DNA from: Terrabacter terrigena | GTDB lineage: Bacteria > Actinomycetota > Actinomycetes > Actinomycetales > Dermatophilaceae | Assembly (NCBI RefSeq): GCF_042676085.1 | Contig: NZ_JBHTKH010000002.1 | Span: 288,708 to 352,707 of the forward strand | Direction of reading: 5' to 3' | Length of the DNA stretch: 64,000 nucleotides | Shown: positions 1 to 7,342 of the stretch, piece by piece | How the letters are laid out: each line of letters begins with the position of its first letter | Numbering within the stretch: position 1 is the first letter of the stretch | The notes under the pieces: generated by a model | The model's input: only the letters and a program-made list of their open reading frames with translations | What the model was told of the DNA's origin: nothing | Database searches by the model: none | Program-made: the position numbers and the translations under genes

Positions 1-255
1 TCCGGTCACCGCGACACGCGCACCCGAGGGAGCAGCCTGTGCGGCGAGCGACCGGACCCGGCCGTCGTCGTCTCCGCGGGCTGCCGCCCTGCTGGCGATG
101 CGCGCGGCGTCGATGCACCGGATCTGGTCGATGGCCGCCTGGACCGCCACGAGGCACAGCGCCAGGACGAGGACGACGGACGGGATGGCGACGGCGAGCT
201 CGGCCGTCACCATCCCGCGCTCACGCCGAACGAGGCGAGGGTGGCGTCGGGTCAC
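1..255 (-). CDS. TadE-like pilus assembly protein, truncated by the window edge
   Basis: This is the N-terminal 85 codons of a TadE-family minor pseudopilin; the C-terminus lies beyond base 1. Translation starts at GTG 255-253, overlapping the TGA of the upstream DUF4244 gene (GTGA), so the two are translationally coupled. Residues 1-15 are basic, followed by a Gly-Met-Val-Thr-Ala-Glu segment and a hydrophobic helix (about residues 19-40). This is the prepilin-like arrangement of a Gly cleavage site with Glu at mature position 5. It is the last visible gene of Tad cluster 1, where TadE-like proteins are thought to initiate or tip the Flp pilus. Family assignment rests on the N-terminus and context only. 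Confidence 0.75.
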   Translation of the reverse strand, partial: MTRRHPRLVRRERGMVTAELAVAIPSVVLVLALCLVAVQAAIDQIRCIDAARIASRAAARGDDDGRVRSLAAQAAPSGARVAVTG

Positions 256-455
256 CCCGCGAGGCCCAGGGCGCTCTGCACGATGCCCGTCAGGGCACCT
301 CGCACGGCGTCGGACTTCACGACCCCGAGCAGCACGAGCGCGAACGTGCAGGCTGCCATGATGCCGACGGCGTACTCCGCCGTCGTCATCCCGACGTCGC
401 GCCTCACGGACGTCAGTCGCCGGATCAGTCTGCGGGACATGGGTTCTGCTTTCAT
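252..455 (-). CDS. DUF4244 family Flp pilin-like protein
   Basis: A 67-residue protein with a short basic leader, a Gly-Met-Thr-Thr-Ala-Glu-Tyr-Ala motif around residues 21-28 and one long hydrophobic helix. This is the layout of Flp-type class IVb prepilins, cleaved after Gly with Glu at +5. Members of DUF4244 occupy this slot in actinobacterial Tad clusters, between TadC and TadE, so it is the likely structural pilin of cluster 1. The start was placed at ATG 455-453 because AAGGAG lies 4 bases upstream; ten further in-frame codons upstream have no such site. It overlaps the next gene by 4 bases. Confidence 0.8.
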   Translation of the reverse strand: MKAEPMSRRLIRRLTSVRRDVGMTTAEYAVGIMAACTFALVLLGVVKSDAVRGALTGIVQSALGLAG

Positions 456-523
456 CGGTCTCCTTCCATCTGTCTTTCTCCTCATGGCCCGAGCAGGAGT
501 GCTCGAGACGTCCTGTGCTTCGG

Positions 524-1282
524 CTACCCACGGAGCACGTCCCCCGCGAGCGCGATGACGAGCGGCGCCACCGTCGTGAGGCAGAAGGCGGGCAGCAGCA
601 CGAGACCCAAGGGGGCGACGAGCCGGACTCCGACCTTCGCGGCCGACAACTCGAGGCGTTCGAGCTCCGCGTCGCGAAGGTCGTCCGAGGCCGCGAGCAG
701 CATCGCGCCGGGAGGCACGCCGGCGTGGTGCGCGATGGCGACAGCGCGCGCGGCCGGTGCCCAGGCCGGCCCGACGGAGGCCCAGGCCTCGGCCTCGTCG
801 GCTCCCCAGCGCAGCGCTGCGGCAACCTGACGCAGGTCACGTGAGGCCGGCCCTGCCAACCCTGTGGCAACGGCCTCGAGGACGTCCCACGTGGGAAGGC
901 CCGAGCGGTAGGCGAGAGCAAGCAGAGCGAGCGCCGACGACACCTCGGCGTCGACGACCTTCGCCACGGTCGCGCCGGGTGGGCGCAGACCTCGGGTCAT
1001 GCGGCGAAGACCAGGCACGGCGCCGACCGGACGGTCCCCGGACTCGCCAGCCGATGCGGCTCGGTCACCGCGCGGGGCACCACCGCCGCGGTCAACTGCA
1101 CCGACAGGCTCGCCGTGGCCGACGGACTCGGCACCGTCGAGGGGCTCGGCATGGTCTAGAGGCTCGGCGTGGTCGACGGACTCGGCGCCCTCGACGGACT
1201 GGCCTTGCCGGCTGTCGGAACCCAGCAGGACGTGGACGGCCGCGCCGAGAAGGGCCGCCGCGACCACGGTCCAGGGGCTCAC
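524..1282 (-). CDS. tadC: TadC-like type II secretion F-family membrane protein (cluster 1)
   Basis: A 252-residue inner-membrane platform protein, the shorter TadC partner of TadB, expected to sit under the TadA ATPase and drive pilin insertion. An N-terminal membrane helix (residues 4-20) is followed by a low-complexity acidic linker (about 25-75) made of degenerate six-residue repeats of the His-Ala-Glu-Pro-Leu-Asp type. Then comes the F domain, ending in a hydrophobic C-terminus. The GTG at 1282-1280 overlaps the TadB stop as GTGA, which fixes the start. The repeat linker is unusual for the family and is encoded by an 18-bp tandem repeat. Confidence 0.8.
   Translation of the reverse strand: MSPWTVVAAALLGAAVHVLLGSDSRQGQSVEGAESVDHAEPLDHAEPLDGAESVGHGEPVGAVDRGGGAPRGDRAASAGESGDRPVGAVPGLRRMTRGLRPPGATVAKVVDAEVSSALALLALAYRSGLPTWDVLEAVATGLAGPASRDLRQVAAALRWGADEAEAWASVGPAWAPAARAVAIAHHAGVPPGAMLLAASDDLRDAELERLELSAAKVGVRLVAPLGLVLLPAFCLTTVAPLVIALAGDVLRG
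1121..1206. repeat. Degenerate 18-bp tandem repeat inside tadC
   Basis: About five imperfect 18-bp units share a core of CTCGGC preceded by GACGGA or GAGGGG. They lie in the coding strand of the cluster 1 tadC gene and encode its acidic linker in frame, so copy-number change would lengthen or shorten the protein without a frameshift. Two overlapping units contain a TCTAGA, unlike the rest. Confidence 0.65.
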
Positions 1283-2151
1283 GGTCGCACCGCCCGACGG
1301 ACCATGCGTGTGCACCAGACTCGTCCGGCCCACACGAGGGCGAGCCCGGCCGCTACGCAGACGCTCGCGAGAGGCGTTCCGAGATAGAGGACACGGGGGT
1401 CGACGCCGACGGCCAGACCGAACAGGGGCCCGGTCAGCGGGAGAGTCGTGAGCACGGTGACGGTGGCACGGGGTCCGGCCACCGCGACGGCGACCTTGCG
1501 GCGCCGTGCCCTGGCGTCGAGCAGCCCGCGCACCGCACGGTCGACGGCGAAGGAGAGCGGCGCGCCGGTGGTCTCGGAGAGCTGCCAGGCGGCGGCGACG
1601 AGGGCGAGCTCTGCGGATCGGCTTCGCGCGGCCCAGTGTGCCCAGACCGGCGACATGACCTCTGCCTTCTCAGCCGCGGCGAGGAGTGCGCCCACCAGCT
1701 GGTCGATGTCGTGACCCGCCGCCCCCGGGCGAGTCGCCGGCCCCCAGCCGGGCCTGCGGTGTCGGGCGTCCCCACGGCGAGATCGACCCATCCGCTGCCG
1801 GGCCAGTGCCACTCGCTCAGCGCCCAGAGCGGCGGCGGCCGCGAGCTCGATGGACCGGCTCGGAGTCAGTCCTGCGTCGAGCGCAGGTCCGACGCCGCGC
1901 AGCAGCTCGAGGGCGTCGTCGGCGAGCTCGCCCGAGCGGCGCCGGAGACGCCATCGGCGGAAGAGCTCGACGGGGTCACGGTGCCACAGGCTCGGCAGCG
2001 CGGCATCGGTCCGGCCGCCTGGTGCTCCCGGCGGCGCTGCCCACACAGAGTCGTGAGCGGTCGCTCCACCACTCCGCCGCCGCCGTGGCCACAGGAGGAC
2101 GGCGATGACGAGCAACACGGCCGCGAGGGCCGCCACCCCGTCGACCCTCAC
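1279..2151 (-). CDS. tadB: TadB-like type II secretion F-family membrane protein (cluster 1)
   Basis: A 290-residue integral membrane protein, with one helix right at the N-terminus (residues 5-19), a soluble F domain in the middle and two C-terminal helices separated by a short loop. Together with TadC it forms the inner-membrane platform of the Flp pilus machine. The GTG start at 2151-2149 overlaps the TadA stop (GTGA) and is preceded by GGAGG six bases upstream. An open frame continues upstream but only as the antisense-like reading of tadA, so it was excluded. Confidence 0.82.
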   Translation of the reverse strand: MRVDGVAALAAVLLVIAVLLWPRRRRSGGATAHDSVWAAPPGAPGGRTDAALPSLWHRDPVELFRRWRLRRRSGELADDALELLRGVGPALDAGLTPSRSIELAAAAALGAERVALARQRMGRSRRGDARHRRPGWGPATRPGAAGHDIDQLVGALLAAAEKAEVMSPVWAHWAARSRSAELALVAAAWQLSETTGAPLSFAVDRAVRGLLDARARRRKVAVAVAGPRATVTVLTTLPLTGPLFGLAVGVDPRVLYLGTPLASVCVAAGLALVWAGRVWCTRMVRRAVRP

Positions 2152-3419
2152 GACGCCTCCCTGAAAGGCCGTCCCGGTGGCGTCGGGTCGCCGGCTGCCG
2201 CGCCGGTCGCGGCAGCCTCGAGCGCACAGCCCGCCGAGACAGCAGGTGCACCGACAGGCGGACTGGTCAGCGGCCCGACACGGTCGACGGGAAGGTCGAG
2301 GCGGGCGGCGAGGGCGGCCCAGCCGGGACCGGTGCGTGGCGGGTGGCCGGGCCCGTCCCACTCCAGGGCGGGGACGACGGCCGGCGAGGCGTCACGGCGG
2401 AACAGCGCAGCCACCGCCGAGATGCGCCTGTGGCCGCCCGCACGAGTCACGTGCACGACGAGGTCGATGGCGGCCGCGAGCTGGGCACGGACCGCGTCGG
2501 GGGCGAGACCCGCCAAAGCCCCCAGCGCCTCGAACCGGGCGACGACGTCGACCGGCGCGTTGGCGTGGACCGTGCCGCAGCCGCCCTCGTGGCCCGTGTT
2601 GAGCGCCGCCAGCAGCTCACGGACCTCGGCTCCTCTGACCTCCCCCACGACGATCCGGTCGGGGCGCATGCGCAGGGCCTGACGCACCAGCGTGGTGAGG
2701 GTGACCTCTCCGGCCCCCTCGACGTTGGCCGGCCTCGCCTCGAGGCGGACGAGGTGCGGATGGTAGACGGAGAGCTCACGGACGTCCTCGACCACGAGCA
2801 GTCGCTCGACGGGGTCGATGCACCCCAGCAGCGCCGCGAGCAGGGTCGTCTTGCCGGCGCCCGTGCCACCGGACACGACGAACGCCAGCCGGGCCCTCAC
2901 GGCCGCACGCAGCACCGGCTCCCACTCACCCGGCATCATGCCGCGGGCACACAGCCCCTCGAGGGACACCGTGTCGCTCGGAGGCACACGGATCGTGATG
3001 TGCGGACCGCCCGAGACGAGCGGCGGCAGCATCGCGTGCAGCCGCGCGCCGGACGGCAGCTGGCCGTCGACCCACGGGCTGGCGTCGTCGAGCCGTCGAC
3101 CGGCGAGCCCGGCCAGGCGCACCGCGAGGGCGCGGGCCTCGTCGGGCTCCATCCCCTCGCCGACCCACTCCATGCCGTGGCCCCGGTCGACCCAGATCGA
3201 GCCGTCGCCGTTGACCGCGACGTCGGTGACGCCGGGTTCGCAGAGCCAGGGGTCGAGAGGCCCTGCCCCCAGCACGCGAGCCGCAAGCGCAGAGCGTGTC
3301 GCGGCGACCCGCCGGGCTCCAAGAGCCCCGTGCTCCTGGGCGGCCACCGCCGCGACGGCACCGCCGTCGGGGGAGACCCCGTCGCGGACGCGCTGCCACA
3401 CGGCCGGGCTGAGGCTCAT
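2148..3419 (-). CDS. tadA: TadA/CpaF-type secretion ATPase (cluster 1)
   Basis: A 423-residue hexameric ATPase that powers Flp pilus assembly from the cytoplasmic face. The N-terminal domain contains the family signature around Val-Asn-Gly-Asp-Gly-Ser-Ile-Trp-Val. The Walker A is Ser-Gly-Gly-Thr-Gly-Ala-Gly-Lys-Thr-Thr and the Walker B lies in Arg-Ile-Val-Val-Gly-Glu-Val-Arg. His-Glu-Gly...Thr-Val-His-Ala-Asn follows, as usual for the family. The ATG at 3419 was chosen; a TTG at 3446 and a GTG at 3428 in the same frame are alternatives, and the TTG would overlap the upstream ssd stop. It is coupled to TadB by a 4-base overlap. Confidence 0.88.
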   Translation of the reverse strand: MSLSPAVWQRVRDGVSPDGGAVAAVAAQEHGALGARRVAATRSALAARVLGAGPLDPWLCEPGVTDVAVNGDGSIWVDRGHGMEWVGEGMEPDEARALAVRLAGLAGRRLDDASPWVDGQLPSGARLHAMLPPLVSGGPHITIRVPPSDTVSLEGLCARGMMPGEWEPVLRAAVRARLAFVVSGGTGAGKTTLLAALLGCIDPVERLLVVEDVRELSVYHPHLVRLEARPANVEGAGEVTLTTLVRQALRMRPDRIVVGEVRGAEVRELLAALNTGHEGGCGTVHANAPVDVVARFEALGALAGLAPDAVRAQLAAAIDLVVHVTRAGGHRRISAVAALFRRDASPAVVPALEWDGPGHPPRTGPGWAALAARLDLPVDRVGPLTSPPVGAPAVSAGCALEAAATGAAAGDPTPPGRPFREAS

Positions 3420-3435
3420 CGCAGGCACCGATCGC

Positions 3436-4236
3436 TCATGCCGCAACCGCCTGGGCGATCAGCCGCAGCAGGAGCTCGTCGGCCGCCCGCACCACCGCAC
3501 CGCGGCCCCGCGCCCCCGGCGGCAGTCCCTCGGACACCTCCGCCAACAGCCTGCGGTCGTCGCCGATGGTGGCGACGAGCGGCACGTCGAGCTGGTCCAT
3601 CACGAGGCTCTCGAGGTCGCGCTCGACCCGGTTGCCGCGGAGCACCGCCCACGGTTCGATCGGGAGGAGCGGCGCCTCGTCCCACGAGCGCGCGACCGGC
3701 TCGCGGAAGCCACCGAGCAGGCGCCGCACCTCCGGCACGACGGCGGCGGCTGCGGCGAGCTGGGGCACGTGCGAGCCGACGAGCACCACGACGGCGTCGA
3801 CGAGCACGGCCACCGACGCCAGCACCCGGTCGTCACGCGGCAGGTCGAGCACGGTCACCTCGTGCGCGTCTGCGAGCCCCGCGACGACGTCGGGCACGGT
3901 GTCGAGCCAGCCGTCGAGCGCGTCGCCTCCCACCGGCGCGGCGCCGGGCGCGACGCCGGACCCGGGTCTCGTGAGCACCGGGACCCCGCACGCCATGGGC
4001 AGCTCGTCGGCCAGCCCCAGCCCGTCGACGACGCCCGCGACGTCAGCGAGCTCTGGCCACCGCCAGCCCGGCTCCTGCTCGAGCCCGAGGAGGACGTCCT
4101 TCGGACCGCCCCACGGGTCGAGGTCCACGAGCACGGCCGACCGGGAGGCCGCCGCCGCCCGCACGGCGACGGCCGCGGCGAGCGTCGACGACCCGAGCCC
4201 GCCGGAGGCGGGGACGAAGGCGATGACGGTTCCCAT
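3436..4236 (-). CDS. ssd: Ssd / CpaE-like MinD-family protein of the Tad locus
   Basis: A 266-residue member of the MinD/ParA superfamily that heads Tad cluster 1. The P-loop region is degenerate: Ser-Gly-Gly-Leu-Gly-Ser-Ser-Thr near residues 11-18 lacks the usual Lys. That is typical of the actinobacterial secretion-neighbourhood CpaE-like (Ssd) proteins, so ATP turnover may be weak or absent. Asp-Leu-Asp-Pro-Trp-Gly-Gly follows. In mycobacteria Ssd affects septum placement; here a role in positioning the pilus machine is equally possible. ATG 4236-4234 starts the conserved Met-Gly-Thr-Val-Ile-Ala beta strand. Confidence 0.82.
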   Translation of the reverse strand: MGTVIAFVPASGGLGSSTLAAAVAVRAAAASRSAVLVDLDPWGGPKDVLLGLEQEPGWRWPELADVAGVVDGLGLADELPMACGVPVLTRPGSGVAPGAAPVGGDALDGWLDTVPDVVAGLADAHEVTVLDLPRDDRVLASVAVLVDAVVVLVGSHVPQLAAAAAVVPEVRRLLGGFREPVARSWDEAPLLPIEPWAVLRGNRVERDLESLVMDQLDVPLVATIGDDRRLLAEVSEGLPPGARGRGAVVRAADELLLRLIAQAVAA

Positions 4237-4430
4237 GCGCCAACCGTCACGCAGCCGCCGGGCCCGGCCCAGCGGCATACGCAAGCCGGTGGAAAGGCCA
4301 CCCCGCGTCCGAGGGGGTGTGGACAACCAGCCCGCCACCCAGCGCTGGGGCTCCGAGCCGGCTCCGAGGCAGGCTCGCCGGCGGCCCGGGCCGAGGCCAT
4401 CGACGTGGGCGAACCGGCCCGGAAAACGGT

Positions 4431-4464
4431 GGTGGCCTCCGTCCGGGGGAAGACGGAGGCCACC
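4431..4464. terminator. Strong hairpin in the leader of Tad cluster 1
   Basis: A perfect 13-bp stem (GGTGGCCTCCGTC paired with GACGGAGGCCACC) encloses an 8-base loop. No U-tract follows on either strand. It lies about 200 bases upstream of the ssd start, so it is either part of the 5' leader or an actinobacterial U-less terminator. Confidence 0.55.
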
Positions 4465-4626
4465 CTCACGAGACTGGCACCGGGGGGGAGGAGCCAGATC
4501 GCGCGGCGCTCGACCCGCGAGGGGAGCGCCTCGTCAATCGTGGAGGTTCGACCTTCGGAATGCAAACCGGGATGTCGCGACACGCGGCCGTTTCTCGGGA
4601 TTTGTCACCACACGACAATGTGCGTC

Positions 4627-4655
4627 CGAAATGTCCGGAAAGCGCTTCCATTTCG
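4627..4655. promoter_or_regulatory. Nested palindrome resembling a LacI-family operator
   Basis: The centre GGAAAGCGCTTCC is close to the GAAAGCGCTTTC-type operators bound by LacI/GalR regulators. The arms CGAAAT and ATTTCG add an outer inverted repeat. It stands about 390 bases upstream of ssd. No LacI-family gene is in the window, so the binding factor is unknown and this may be a coincidence. Confidence 0.35.
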
Positions 4656-4686
4656 AAGGCCGACCGTGGAGATGGTCCCACACAGG

Positions 4687-4720
4687 TGGAGGCCCCTCGA
4701 CCGGGGTCGAGGGGCCTCCA
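4687..4720. terminator. Perfect 16-bp inverted repeat, likely terminator
   Basis: TGGAGGCCCCTCGACC is followed after two bases by its exact reverse complement, giving a very stable hairpin readable on either strand. It could end the transcript of the Fic gene (minus strand, ends at 5032), although it is 310 bases away, or act in the Tad cluster 1 leader. Confidence 0.55.
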
Positions 4721-5031
4721 GAGAAGTCCGGGCTACCAAGCGTGCAATTGTCGAAGTGTCGCTCCGGTTGTGCGCCCGGAGGTGGACTGTTCCAAGGGAA
4801 CTGCTCTCGCGTGGGTACTCGGGGTCTTCTCGTGACATCTGTCCTGCGTGGATCCGGATCTACGCCTCTCGGCGATGGGGTTCCTGCAACTGTTCTACTC
4901 CACGGCCTCGGCGTGGCGACAGCCCTGACCTCGTGCGAGGTCCTCGTCAGAGCGAGAAACTGTCCAGCATCGTGGACATCCCGCACGAATCGGCGGCTTC
5001 TCGGGGGCCGCACGGGCGCCTCCGGAGCAGC

Positions 5032-5904
5032 TCAGGTGAGACGGCCGGCGCGCACGGCGTCGCTGACCCGTTCCCCCTCCGCCGCCCCACGCACGTACGC
5101 CTCCCCTGCCTGCGCGAGCCAGAGCCCGACCCCCGCCGCGTCACCCCGGGCGTAGGCCGCCAGCGACCCCAGGTAGGCCGGGCCGCCGCCGGCGACGTGG
5201 CCGGCCTCCGGCACCGCGACGCCCGTCGGGTCGAGCCCGAGGGCCTGGACGACGGCCCGCTCCATGGCGCGGGCCACGAGCCCGTTGCCGTGCACGAAGG
5301 GTCGGATCGAGGCGATCTCGGCGTGCACCAGCGCCGCGACGACCGCCGCCGGCACCCGGTTGCTGCCGGCGGCCGCGACGACCATCTCCGAAAGGGCGGC
5401 CAGACGCGCCGCGACGACCGGAGGGGCCGGCGCCGGCCCGAGGTCGACGAGCTCCGCGCAGTCCTCGTCGTCGATGCGGGGGCGCCCGAGCCGGTCGCCC
5501 TCGACGACGGGGGCCGCTGCCGCGACGTGCAGCCGGGCCAACGCCTGGAGCGGCGCCGTGCGCACGAGGGAGACGACCCTCTCGCTCTCGGCCGTCGCGG
5601 CGACGGCGCCCTTGAGGGTCATGAGTCCCGGGTCGAGGTCGTCGGGCCAGCCGCGGGCCCCGCTCATCAGCTCGCGCACCAGGTCGACGGGCAGCTCGGC
5701 CCCGTCGAGGGCGGCGCTCGCCCGCGCCCCGCGCACCCGCGACTCGGCCGCCGCCTCCGGAATCCGCCGGCGCAGGGCCTCGTGGAACCGCAGCTTCGTG
5801 CAGGCCTCGCGCGCGCCGTCGGCGCGGTCGCGCACGTCAGGCAGCTCGGTCAGCGCGGCGAGCTGGTCGAGCAGGGCGGTCTGGGCGGGAGTCGCGTCGG
5901 GCAC
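5032..5904 (-). CDS. Fic/DOC-family protein with degenerate catalytic motif
   Basis: A 290-residue Fic-fold protein of a kind common beside actinobacterial Tad loci. Canonical Fic enzymes use HPFx(D/E)GNGRxxR to transfer AMP. Here the equivalent at residues 201-213 reads Arg-Pro-Phe-Val-His-Gly-Asn-Gly-Leu-Val-Ala-Arg, so the catalytic His is Arg and the first Arg of the motif is Leu. An inhibitory-helix-like Ser-Ala-Ala-Leu-Asp-Gly occurs at 63-68, with Asp in place of Glu. AMPylation by the usual mechanism is therefore doubtful; a binding or regulatory role is more likely. GTG start at 5904, no strong ribosome site. Confidence 0.75.
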   Translation of the reverse strand: MPDATPAQTALLDQLAALTELPDVRDRADGAREACTKLRFHEALRRRIPEAAAESRVRGARASAALDGAELPVDLVRELMSGARGWPDDLDPGLMTLKGAVAATAESERVVSLVRTAPLQALARLHVAAAAPVVEGDRLGRPRIDDEDCAELVDLGPAPAPPVVAARLAALSEMVVAAAGSNRVPAAVVAALVHAEIASIRPFVHGNGLVARAMERAVVQALGLDPTGVAVPEAGHVAGGGPAYLGSLAAYARGDAAGVGLWLAQAGEAYVRGAAEGERVSDAVRAGRLT

Positions 5905-5942
5905 CGGACCAGCCTAGGAGCGGGCCGTTGCCGATCGAACCG

Positions 5943-5979
5943 TTCGACAGCCTCGGCGGCCGTGAGTACCCTCACTGAC
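5943..5979 (+). promoter_or_regulatory. Promoter for the trpS leader transcript
   Basis: TTCGAC (5943-5948), an 18-base spacer and TACCCT (5967-5972) form a plausible sigma-A promoter. The ATG of the leader peptide begins 7 bases after the -10 box, so the peptide would be read from a leaderless mRNA. Confidence 0.55.
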
Positions 5980-6018
5980 ATGCGTCCGACGACCCGTCAG
6001 TGGTGGCTGCCCAGCTGA
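5980..6018 (+). CDS. trpS leader peptide with tandem Trp codons
   Basis: A 12-codon frame encodes MRPTTRQWWLPS, with two adjacent UGG codons at positions 8 and 9, immediately followed by TGA. It sits directly upstream of a hairpin and of tryptophanyl-tRNA synthetase. That is the arrangement of ribosome-mediated transcriptional attenuation, in which stalling at Trp codons when charged tRNA-Trp is scarce prevents terminator formation. Auxiliary, indolmycin-resistant trpS genes of Streptomyces are known to be controlled this way. It is too short for ordinary gene calling; the recognition rests on the WW codons and the layout. Confidence 0.82.
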   Translation: MRPTTRQWWLPS

Positions 6019-6051
6019 GGCGGCCCTCCGACGCGACGCGTCAACCCACAC

Positions 6052-6073
6052 AGAGCCGCCCACGGGCGGCTCT
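6052..6073 (+). terminator. trpS attenuator hairpin
   Basis: AGAGCCGCC-CACG-GGCGGCTCT is a perfect 9-bp stem with a 4-base loop, 33 bases after the leader-peptide stop. The segment GGCGGCCCT at about 6020-6028 can pair with the 5' arm of this stem instead and is a candidate antiterminator. Only a short T-poor tail follows, as is common in actinobacteria. Confidence 0.72.
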
Positions 6074-6136
6074 TCGCATGTCTCGACCATGCGGGCACCG
6101 GGTCGACCCGTGGGCACCCCACGAAGGAGACCCACG

Positions 6137-7309
6137 ATGACGCTCAGCCCCACCCTCGGTACCGACACCGGCCTCCCCCCTGCCGATCCCGCCGATCCCG
6201 CCGGTCCGGCCGGTCCCGCCGGTCCCGCCGGTCCCGGCGACGAGCGGGCCACGTATGCCGTCGCGCGCGAGCGCAGCGCCGTCCTCGACGCACTCATCGA
6301 CGGCCACGCAGCCGGCGACCCCACACGCTTCCGCATGCTCACCGGCGACCGGCCCACGGGGCCGTTGCACATCGGGCACTACCTCGCGAGCCTGCGCAAC
6401 CGGGTTCGCTTGCAGGACAAGGGCGTCGAGACGTTCGTCGTCATCGCCGACTACCAGGTGGTCACCGACCGCGACTCCGTGGGCGAGATGGGGTCCAACG
6501 TGCACGGTCTCGTCCTCGACTACCTCGCCGCCGGCATCGACCCGACGCGCACGACGATCTTCACCCACAGCGCCGTCCCGGCACTCAACCAGCTGATGCT
6601 GCCGTTCCTGTCGCTCGTGACGGACGCCGAGCTGCGCCGAAACCCCACGGTGAAGGACGAGCTCGCGATGTCGGCCGGGCGCCCGCTCTCCGGGCTGCTG
6701 CTCACCTACCCGGTGCATCAAGCGGCCGACATCCTCTTCTGCCACAGCCGCATCGTCCCGGTGGGCCGTGACCAGCTGCCGCACCTCGAGCAGACGCGAG
6801 CCATCGCGCGCCGCTTCAACACCAGGTATGCCGCCGGGCACACCGTCTTCCCCGAGCCCGAGGCGCTGCTCAGCGACGTCCCGCTGCTGCTGGGCACCGA
6901 CGGCACCAAGATGAGCAAGAGCAAGGGCAACGTCATCAACCTGCGCGACACGGCGGACGAGACGGCGGCCCGCATCCGGGCGGCGCGCACCGACTCCGAG
7001 AGGCGGATCACCTTCGACCCCGACGGTCGCCCGGCGGTGGCCAACCTCCTGACGATCGCCGGGCTGTTCCTCGACGAGTCACCCGAGTCGGTCGCCGAGC
7101 GCGTCGGCGACGGCGGCGCCCGGGTGCTGAAGCGGGTCGTGACCGACGCGGTCAACGAGTCCCTCGCAGGACACCGGGCGCGGCGGGCCGACCTCGCTCG
7201 CGATCCGGCACACCTCACGTCGGTGCTGCACGACGGCAATGCCCGCGTCAACGAGGTCGCCGAGCGCACGCTCGCGACCGTGCGGGCGGTGATGGGCATG
7301 AGCTACTGA
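6137..7309 (+). CDS. trpS: Tryptophanyl-tRNA synthetase, attenuator-controlled
   Basis: A 390-residue class I aminoacyl-tRNA synthetase charging tRNA-Trp in the cytoplasm. The HIGH motif is His-Ile-Gly-His at 78-81 within Gly-Asp-Arg-Pro-Thr-Gly-Pro-Leu-His-Ile-Gly-His-Tyr, and KMSKS is at 258-262. The Gly-Asp-Arg-Pro-Thr-Gly form recalls the auxiliary, indolmycin-resistant type rather than the housekeeping enzyme, but this cannot be settled here. An N-terminal extension (about residues 15-33) consists of Pro-Ala-Asp / Pro-Ala-Gly repeats and is not part of the enzyme core. ATG 6137 follows GAAGGAG by 7 bases. Confidence 0.93.
   Translation: MTLSPTLGTDTGLPPADPADPAGPAGPAGPAGPGDERATYAVARERSAVLDALIDGHAAGDPTRFRMLTGDRPTGPLHIGHYLASLRNRVRLQDKGVETFVVIADYQVVTDRDSVGEMGSNVHGLVLDYLAAGIDPTRTTIFTHSAVPALNQLMLPFLSLVTDAELRRNPTVKDELAMSAGRPLSGLLLTYPVHQAADILFCHSRIVPVGRDQLPHLEQTRAIARRFNTRYAAGHTVFPEPEALLSDVPLLLGTDGTKMSKSKGNVINLRDTADETAARIRAARTDSERRITFDPDGRPAVANLLTIAGLFLDESPESVAERVGDGGARVLKRVVTDAVNESLAGHRARRADLARDPAHLTSVLHDGNARVNEVAERTLATVRAVMGMSY
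6179..6238 (+). repeat. 9-bp in-frame tandem repeat in trpS
   Basis: About six units of the CCGATCCCG / CCGGTCCCG type encode the Pro-Ala-Asp and Pro-Ala-Gly tripeptides of the TrpRS N-terminal extension. The unit length keeps the frame, so strain-to-strain variation in copy number would be tolerated. Confidence 0.7.
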
Positions 7310-7342
7310 GGGAGAGGACGAGATCGCCACGGCGCCCACCCG

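Larger units (their letters stand above)
4237..5031. other. 795-bp non-coding region upstream of Tad cluster 1
   Basis: No convincing gene was found: the open frames here lack codon bias and ribosome sites. The part from about 4540 to 5000 is visibly less GC-rich than its surroundings. It contains two strong hairpins (4431-4464 and 4687-4720) and a nested palindrome around GGAAAGCGCTTCC (4627-4655). As the sequence upstream of ssd it is the probable leader/promoter region of Tad cluster 1. It is also downstream of the Fic gene, so one hairpin may terminate that transcript. Confidence 0.6.

Noticed and set aside
4605..4838. 77-codon minus-strand frame in the gap upstream of ssd
   Set aside because: It runs through the perfect hairpin at 4687-4720, has no ribosome site and no resemblance to known proteins.
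757..6018. Very long plus-strand open frames antisense to the Tad cluster 1 genes
   Set aside because: They lack ribosome sites and codon bias and give Arg/Pro-rich translations; they result from high GC on the strand opposite real genes.
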